Below are positions 60,376-64,000 of a DNA stretch of 64,000 nucleotides, in pieces (the stretch's first letter is position 1; every line of letters starts with the position of its first letter). The stretch comes from a virus. Both the position numbers and the translations under genes were made by a program. The notes below the pieces were generated by a model. It ran no database searches. It was given only the letters and a program-made list of their open reading frames with translations, and was not told where the DNA came from. Location of the stretch: positions 1-64,000 of the IMG/VR virus record IMGVR_UViG_3300030090_006322. The stretch is one strand, 5' to 3'.

Positions 60376-61359
60376 TTACACATCATGCCCAGCTAATCGC
60401 ATCATTTGTTCCATGTTTAGCTGACCTCCATGTTTTTTAGCCTCCTCTGATAAAGAAACTCCCCCCGCAGTTCCACCTAAATCTTCAACATCTTCATTAG
60501 TGGCACCAAAGACTGCTGAACCAGCAGCATCATCCCTTATTTGTGACTTGCTAGAATCTTTATTTCTCTGCGCTTCAGAAAAAGATAACAACTTTTCAGG
60601 ATCTTGCTTTATGTCCTCTGGTATATCCTCTGTAAATTGGAAAATGTTAAAAAACATTCTACCGAATAAAGCGACTCTTAATTGAAATATAGATAACTCT
60701 GGTATCGGTTTGTCGTAAAATCCTGATACATCTTCACAAAGAGATAAATACATGCTAAAAAAAGGTCTCAATACAGCTTTTTGTATATTAGAATCTGATA
60801 ATTTATCTTGAATATCTTTTTGAATCTTTCCCAAAGCTATGACTTGCCACGCTTCTAATTCTCCGAACTCCTCTTCAGAATACAAATGCTCTGTTAGATC
60901 TTTATTTTTAAACAATAAAAATCTTAATATTTCATCTCCACTTCTAGTTTCCGCATAATCGTCTGCGGTTTGTCCTATAACTTCTTTTCTTTTTTGTTGT
61001 AAAGAAAATAATTTTTCTCTACTCTCTTGTATTTGTTTGTCGATATCGTCTTTTTGGGATTTTAAAAATAAAGCCCTACGAGTTCTTTTAAGATTTTCTA
61101 TCTCTGAAGTTAAAGAGCTTATTTCTAAATCGTCTTTTGATTCCCAAATACCTTCTTCTATCACATATTTTAGTTTTTCCTCTTCAGATTGGAGACCTTT
61201 AGATAGTGCTATGTTTTTGTATTTTTCATGGTATTTATGTAAATACCTTTGATCTTTTATATTTATGTGTTTGATGTATACAGTACGATCTTCGAAAATG
61301 GCTTCTGTATAACCATCGAAAGCTTCGCCTATTAAAGAGATGTAAAACTGCTCATTCAA
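60376..61359 (-). CDS. Putative tail assembly chaperone-like protein
   Basis: 327 residues, mostly charged helix. It has HKYHEKYKNIALSKGLQSEE, VIEEGIWESKDDLEISSL, a coiled coil at ~80-130 and QTADDYAETRSGDEILRFLL. The next upstream gene has the same order (…KKGILTKAMLYKKYSD..GVWTENDAKDY..L, coiled coil, DHTADTKAQNRLLLWY), so they are paralogues. Position just before the tape measure is where tail assembly chaperones lie. No slippery frameshift is needed because they are separate frames with an ATGA overlap. Confidence 0.55.
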   Translation of the reverse strand: MNEQFYISLIGEAFDGYTEAIFEDRTVYIKHINIKDQRYLHKYHEKYKNIALSKGLQSEEEKLKYVIEEGIWESKDDLEISSLTSEIENLKRTRRALFLKSQKDDIDKQIQESREKLFSLQQKRKEVIGQTADDYAETRSGDEILRFLLFKNKDLTEHLYSEEEFGELEAWQVIALGKIQKDIQDKLSDSNIQKAVLRPFFSMYLSLCEDVSGFYDKPIPELSIFQLRVALFGRMFFNIFQFTEDIPEDIKQDPEKLLSFSEAQRNKDSSKSQIRDDAAGSAVFGATNEDVEDLGGTAGGVSLSEEAKKHGGQLNMEQMMRLAGHDV

Positions 61360-62111
61360 ACCTCACCTTTTTCGACATCCTCAATAAGTTTATTGAATTC
61401 ATCTGGGGAAGAGGCTTGGTTAAAGAACCAAAAAGCTAAAATTGTAGTTACTTTTTTAACTATCGCTTCATAAAGATCAGTAGTGTTATCCTCTTTATTG
61501 TAGTAATCTTCAATTTTTTCATCAAAATCATTTCCAATAAAGTAAGGAATTGGCTCTTCATCCTCCTCCCTTTGAATATGAGTCAGCATCAAAGTATACC
61601 AAAGAAGAAGTCTATTTTGAGCCTTTGTATCAGCAGTATGATCGAATAAAGACTGCATTGCCGATTCAGCATCTACAATTTGCCTTTTGGTAGAAGCCAG
61701 CTTTTCCTTAATAGACTCAAGTTTTTCTTTTTGTTTTTCAGTTTTTTTATCAACACTTTCTAGGCGAACATACTCATTCTGAATATCAAAAATTTCTTTA
61801 TAAAGCTTACCATAATCTTTTGCATCATTTTCGGTCCAAACTCCACCAGTATCGCTATATTTTTTGTATAACATGGCTTTGGTTAAGATACCCTTTTTAA
61901 CACACCTGCTCATTTCGACAGAATATTCTAACTCCGCATCTTCAAGATCTCGCCGCGAAGGTCTTTTTAGCTTAATCTGCACAGGTGATTTTTCTTTTAC
62001 TTTTTTAGTAACAGTAGTCTCTTCTCCTGTTTTTTTGTTTTTGCGAGTTGTTTTCTTTTCCACCTCTCTCTCTTCATCAAGGGTGAATGAATATAATTCT
62101 TTAAATGACAT
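61356..62111 (-). CDS. Putative tail assembly chaperone-like protein
   Basis: 251 residues. Basic N-terminus (EVEKKTTRKNKKTGEET..TKKVKEK), then PSRRDLEDAELEYSVEMSR. Shares the GVW-helix-coiled-coil-TAD layout of the downstream gene. In phages where this pair lies before the tape measure, products chaperone it during tail assembly. Ribosome binding site AAGGAAAAAGGTT at the ATG. Confidence 0.55.
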   Translation of the reverse strand: MSFKELYSFTLDEEREVEKKTTRKNKKTGEETTVTKKVKEKSPVQIKLKRPSRRDLEDAELEYSVEMSRCVKKGILTKAMLYKKYSDTGGVWTENDAKDYGKLYKEIFDIQNEYVRLESVDKKTEKQKEKLESIKEKLASTKRQIVDAESAMQSLFDHTADTKAQNRLLLWYTLMLTHIQREEDEEPIPYFIGNDFDEKIEDYYNKEDNTTDLYEAIVKKVTTILAFWFFNQASSPDEFNKLIEDVEKGEV

Positions 62112-62122
62112 AACCTTTTTCC

Positions 62123-62410
62123 TTATTTAAATACAAAACTTACTGTATAATTATCTACTTCTTCGCATAAATTTCTAATAGATTCATTACCAGCGTCTAA
62201 AATTCTTTTTCTTATCCAATTAACTTTATCAGGAGTGAAGTGATCAGCGGTGTCGATAATAGCATGATAATCCTCTGGGATGTTTTTATAAAGCTTTTGA
62301 TAATGAAAATCATGGTCCATTTTCATATCCTCTAGCATTTTAAGCATTGCTTTAAAAAGTCTAGACACCTCTTTTTCAGAGCGACTATTTAAATATTTTT
62401 TCGCGTCCAT
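62123..62410 (-). CDS. Small helical hypothetical protein
   Basis: 95 residues, helical throughout (SEKEVSRLFKAMLKMLEDM, NESIRNLCEEVDNY), with HDFHYQKLYKNIPEDYHAII in the middle. No family recognised. It begins the leftward tail module and is divergent from 62456; AGGATTAAGG gives its ribosome binding site. Confidence 0.65.
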   Translation of the reverse strand: MDAKKYLNSRSEKEVSRLFKAMLKMLEDMKMDHDFHYQKLYKNIPEDYHAIIDTADHFTPDKVNWIRKRILDAGNESIRNLCEEVDNYTVSFVFK

Positions 62411-62426
62411 GCCTTAATCCTATCTT

Positions 62427-62432
62427 ATTATA
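62427..62432 (-). promoter_or_regulatory. Possible leftward -10 for tail module
   Basis: TATAAT on the minus strand, with GTTGAT 16 bases upstream, overlapping the late-promoter word of the opposite strand. Would start the leftward tail transcript close to the 62410 ATG. Confidence 0.4.
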
Positions 62433-62447
62433 TAAATAAAAGTGTAA
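62431..62447 (+). promoter_or_regulatory. Late promoter word plus AGTGTAA
   Basis: TATAAATA (62431-62438) matches the T4 late consensus; AGTGTAA (62441-62447) follows and ends 8 bases before the ATG at 62456. Transcription would begin about where AGTGTAA lies, leaving a leader of ~10-15 bases with no Shine-Dalgarno sequence. Confidence 0.6.
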
Positions 62448-62455
62448 AAATCAAC

Positions 62456-62923
62456 ATGGCAGGATTTTTATCACAAGACCAAATAACAAAAATTAGGAAT
62501 TTAGCTGGGACTCTACATAATACTTTTGCTAGAACTATTACTGTATACAAAAACTCAAAGAAAACACTAATAGCTTCTAATAATACTTGGAACTCTCTTT
62601 ATAGAAAAACCAATACTGGTTCTAATAGCTCTGTTGAATACACTACAGAATCTCAAACATTTAGCGCTAGAATCTATTATGACAATATGGACACAGCCTA
62701 TTTAACAGATGATGGGCCAGCAGACCAAGCTGGCACTCAAAATAAAGTAGTTGTGGCAGATGGAACAGTTAGAATTGTAGTGGAGGAAGATGGCTACAAT
62801 TACATAAGCGAAGCTAGAAGAGTGGAATTTGATGGAACAAAATTTATTATTGAAAGTGATGGTCAACCTAGAGGCTTAACTTCTAATCAATTCTATACAT
62901 TTGTTCTTAGTCCCGTGGATTAA
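62456..62923 (+). CDS. Putative head-tail connector or neck protein
   Basis: 155 residues, beta-rich: TITVYKNSKKTLIASNNTWN, FSARIYYDNM, KVVVADGTVRIVVEEDGYNY, RRVEFDGTKFII. N-terminal helix (SQDQITKIRNLAGTLH). The form (short helix then beta barrel) fits head-completion or tail-terminator adaptors, and it is followed by a minor tail-type gene. No named family is certain. Confidence 0.5.
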   Translation: MAGFLSQDQITKIRNLAGTLHNTFARTITVYKNSKKTLIASNNTWNSLYRKTNTGSNSSVEYTTESQTFSARIYYDNMDTAYLTDDGPADQAGTQNKVVVADGTVRIVVEEDGYNYISEARRVEFDGTKFIIESDGQPRGLTSNQFYTFVLSPVD

Positions 62924-62924
62924 T

Positions 62925-63509
62925 ATGCCCAAATTACCGCTAGATGTGCAACAAGCCTTGCAAAGACAAGCCCCAAAACAGCTTAGAAGGGGCTTCGAAA
63001 AAGATATTAAAAATAAATTTAAAAACATAAAAGATGAATTAATAAAAGAATTTTTATCTGATCCAGTAACTATAGAAATACTGCAAGGTCCAAGCGGCTC
63101 TAATATAAGCGGAACATTAGGGGGCGTAAGTAATCTTTTCGCATTTATAGGTTTTGATTCTGGAGATCAGCCCATATCTCCGATCTTGCAATCTCTAGAA
63201 AACATACAACTTACTTACAGTAAAGAGATTAGAAAACGAGGTATAGGTGTTGAATTTAATGTATCTATACCTACAGCTCAAGACATATTCGCGATTACGC
63301 CTTTGCCTTGGGCCACGGGAAGGAGCTGGGCAGAAGGAATTGAACGAGGATTGTCAGGATTAGGTTATTTATTGCGTAAAGATGGAGGAAGATCAGGCGC
63401 AGCAGTCCAAAGTCGTGTAAACAAAGTAAGAGGCGGCAGGTTTCAAAATAGACCTTATATTTCTGCTTTAATTAAAAAATACAGAAAAAGATTTGAAGAG
63501 TTAAAATGA
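62925..63509 (+). CDS. Putative neck or tail-completion protein
   Basis: 194 residues from the ATG at 62925, one base after the upstream stop (TAATATG); a start eight codons earlier overlaps the upstream gene and is unlikely. Basic, with helices (QALQRQAPKQLRRGFEKDIK) and IPTAQDIFAITPLPWATGRS then WAEGIERGLSGLGYLLRKDG. Basic C-terminus. Position and size suggest an HK97 gp10-like adaptor. Confidence 0.5.
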   Translation: MPKLPLDVQQALQRQAPKQLRRGFEKDIKNKFKNIKDELIKEFLSDPVTIEILQGPSGSNISGTLGGVSNLFAFIGFDSGDQPISPILQSLENIQLTYSKEIRKRGIGVEFNVSIPTAQDIFAITPLPWATGRSWAEGIERGLSGLGYLLRKDGGRSGAAVQSRVNKVRGGRFQNRPYISALIKKYRKRFEELK

Positions 63510-64000
63510 TAGAACAATTCCAACACAAGTTAACCACATCTTTCTTTTTGTGGTTTGACAATTTCCTTTTAACCAAAGGACAAGCCTTTAGTAATAAAAC
63601 TGGACAGTTTTTTTATTATGAAGATCCAAGGCTAGACTCTAGGTATTTAGCTTATGGCAGTCCATATAAACAGTGGGTGACAGATTCGTCAATTGCTGGC
63701 GCGACAATACCCACAGGTGTTTCAGTTGTAGGAGCTGGGACTTCTGGAAGAGATGATGGAGTTGTTTTTGATTTTGATAATGGCAGAGCTTTATTCTCTG
63801 GAGACAACACTAACATGACTGTAACTGGTGAATTCGCAGTTAAAGACTTCAATGTATACTTAACAAACGATACAGAAGACGACCTAATAGTAGAAAACAA
63901 ATATGTTGTTAATTCAAGGTTGCCCTCTGGCCCTTTTACTTACATTCAACCTTATGACGATGTTGTTCCCGCCATATTTTTATCTGTTTCTCAAGCTGAA
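63506..64000 (+). CDS. Putative tail or neck protein, 3' end cut by window
   Basis: Open for 165 codons from the ATG at 63506 (ATGA overlap with the upstream stop) to the right edge, so truncated. The sequence begins MIEQFQHKLTTSFFLWFDNF; then FSNKTGQFFYYEDPRLDSRY, VVFDFDNGRALFSGDN, MTVTGEFAVKDFNVYLTND and VVPAIFLSVSQAE. Mostly beta with a helical start, as in tail-terminator or tail-completion proteins. I do not recognise a family. Confidence 0.6.
   Translation, partial: MIEQFQHKLTTSFFLWFDNFLLTKGQAFSNKTGQFFYYEDPRLDSRYLAYGSPYKQWVTDSSIAGATIPTGVSVVGAGTSGRDDGVVFDFDNGRALFSGDNTNMTVTGEFAVKDFNVYLTNDTEDDLIVENKYVVNSRLPSGPFTYIQPYDDVVPAIFLSVSQAE

Noticed and set aside
60376-62111. Programmed -1 frameshift joining the two chaperone-like genes
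   Set aside because: They start separately with good ribosome binding sites or ATGA overlap; no slippery heptamer noticed at the junction.
1-64000. tRNA genes, diversity-generating retroelement, insertion sequences, integrase
   Set aside because: No tRNA-like cloverleaf in the short gaps, no reverse transcriptase, transposase or integrase motifs in the coding regions.

Overview
This window is part of the genome of a long-tailed double-stranded DNA bacteriophage. It carries tail-fibre, tape-measure, tail and neck genes, a phage-type late sigma factor, a phage replisome and a nucleotide-reductase pair, and no ribosomal, tRNA or central-metabolism genes. The DNA is visibly AT-rich and genes are packed with ATGA or TAATG overlaps. 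Fibre repeats (VGIG..P..LDV), an Hsp20, an FmdB-like protein and TATAAATA late-promoter words resemble marine T4-like phages. The polymerase, however, is a C-family (Pol III alpha) enzyme rather than the family B or A enzyme typical of those phages. I cannot name the host. All family calls come from reading motifs; no searches were run.

Layout. (1) 1-11614, plus: two giant fibre proteins sharing a C-terminal domain; the first is cut by the window edge. (2) 11611-13001: a small acidic protein, a glycosyltransferase and an unknown protein. (3) 13002-47989, minus: about 39 tightly packed genes. In transcription order they are nrdB-nrdA; a conserved phage protein; a glycosylation island (about ten glycosyltransferases, two methyltransferases, Gmd, Fcl and two PLP sugar enzymes); RecA-like recombinase, nuclease, DnaB, primase, RecB-like nuclease; a split DNA polymerase III (PHP, exonuclease, polymerase); a ClpA/ClpC-type unfoldase; a kinase-fold protein; more glycosyltransferases; a GNAT protein. 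(4) 47990-48240: divergent control region with a near-perfect sigma-70 promoter, an inverted repeat around its -10 box and two late-promoter words. (5) 48241-51005, plus: late sigma factor, SSB, glycosyltransferase, Hsp20, FmdB-like protein. (6) 51002-62410, minus: tail module with chaperone-like proteins, a 2157-residue tape measure and three further tail proteins. (7) 62456-64000, plus: neck or tail-completion genes, the last cut by the window edge.

How it fits together. Nrd supplies dNTPs to a self-contained replisome of DnaB, Toprim primase, Pol III-type polymerase plus proofreader, SSB and RecA-like recombinase. The late sigma probably switches on structural genes from TATAAATA promoters. 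The sugar genes converge on GDP-4-keto-6-deoxymannose made by Gmd, with predicted exits to GDP-fucose, GDP-perosamine and a 3-deoxy sugar. Two fucosyltransferases and many other transferases could attach these to virion proteins or another target; no polysaccharide export genes are visible.

Most notable: a nuclease-like domain embedded in the tape measure between IPNF motifs; the Pol III alpha subunit broken into genes in PolC domain order; the three-way deoxysugar hub with a His-for-Lys (ColD-type) enzyme; a GT9-like fold split over two reading frames; a Clp unfoldase with a possible ClpP-docking loop; and a kinase-fold protein lacking its catalytic Asp.
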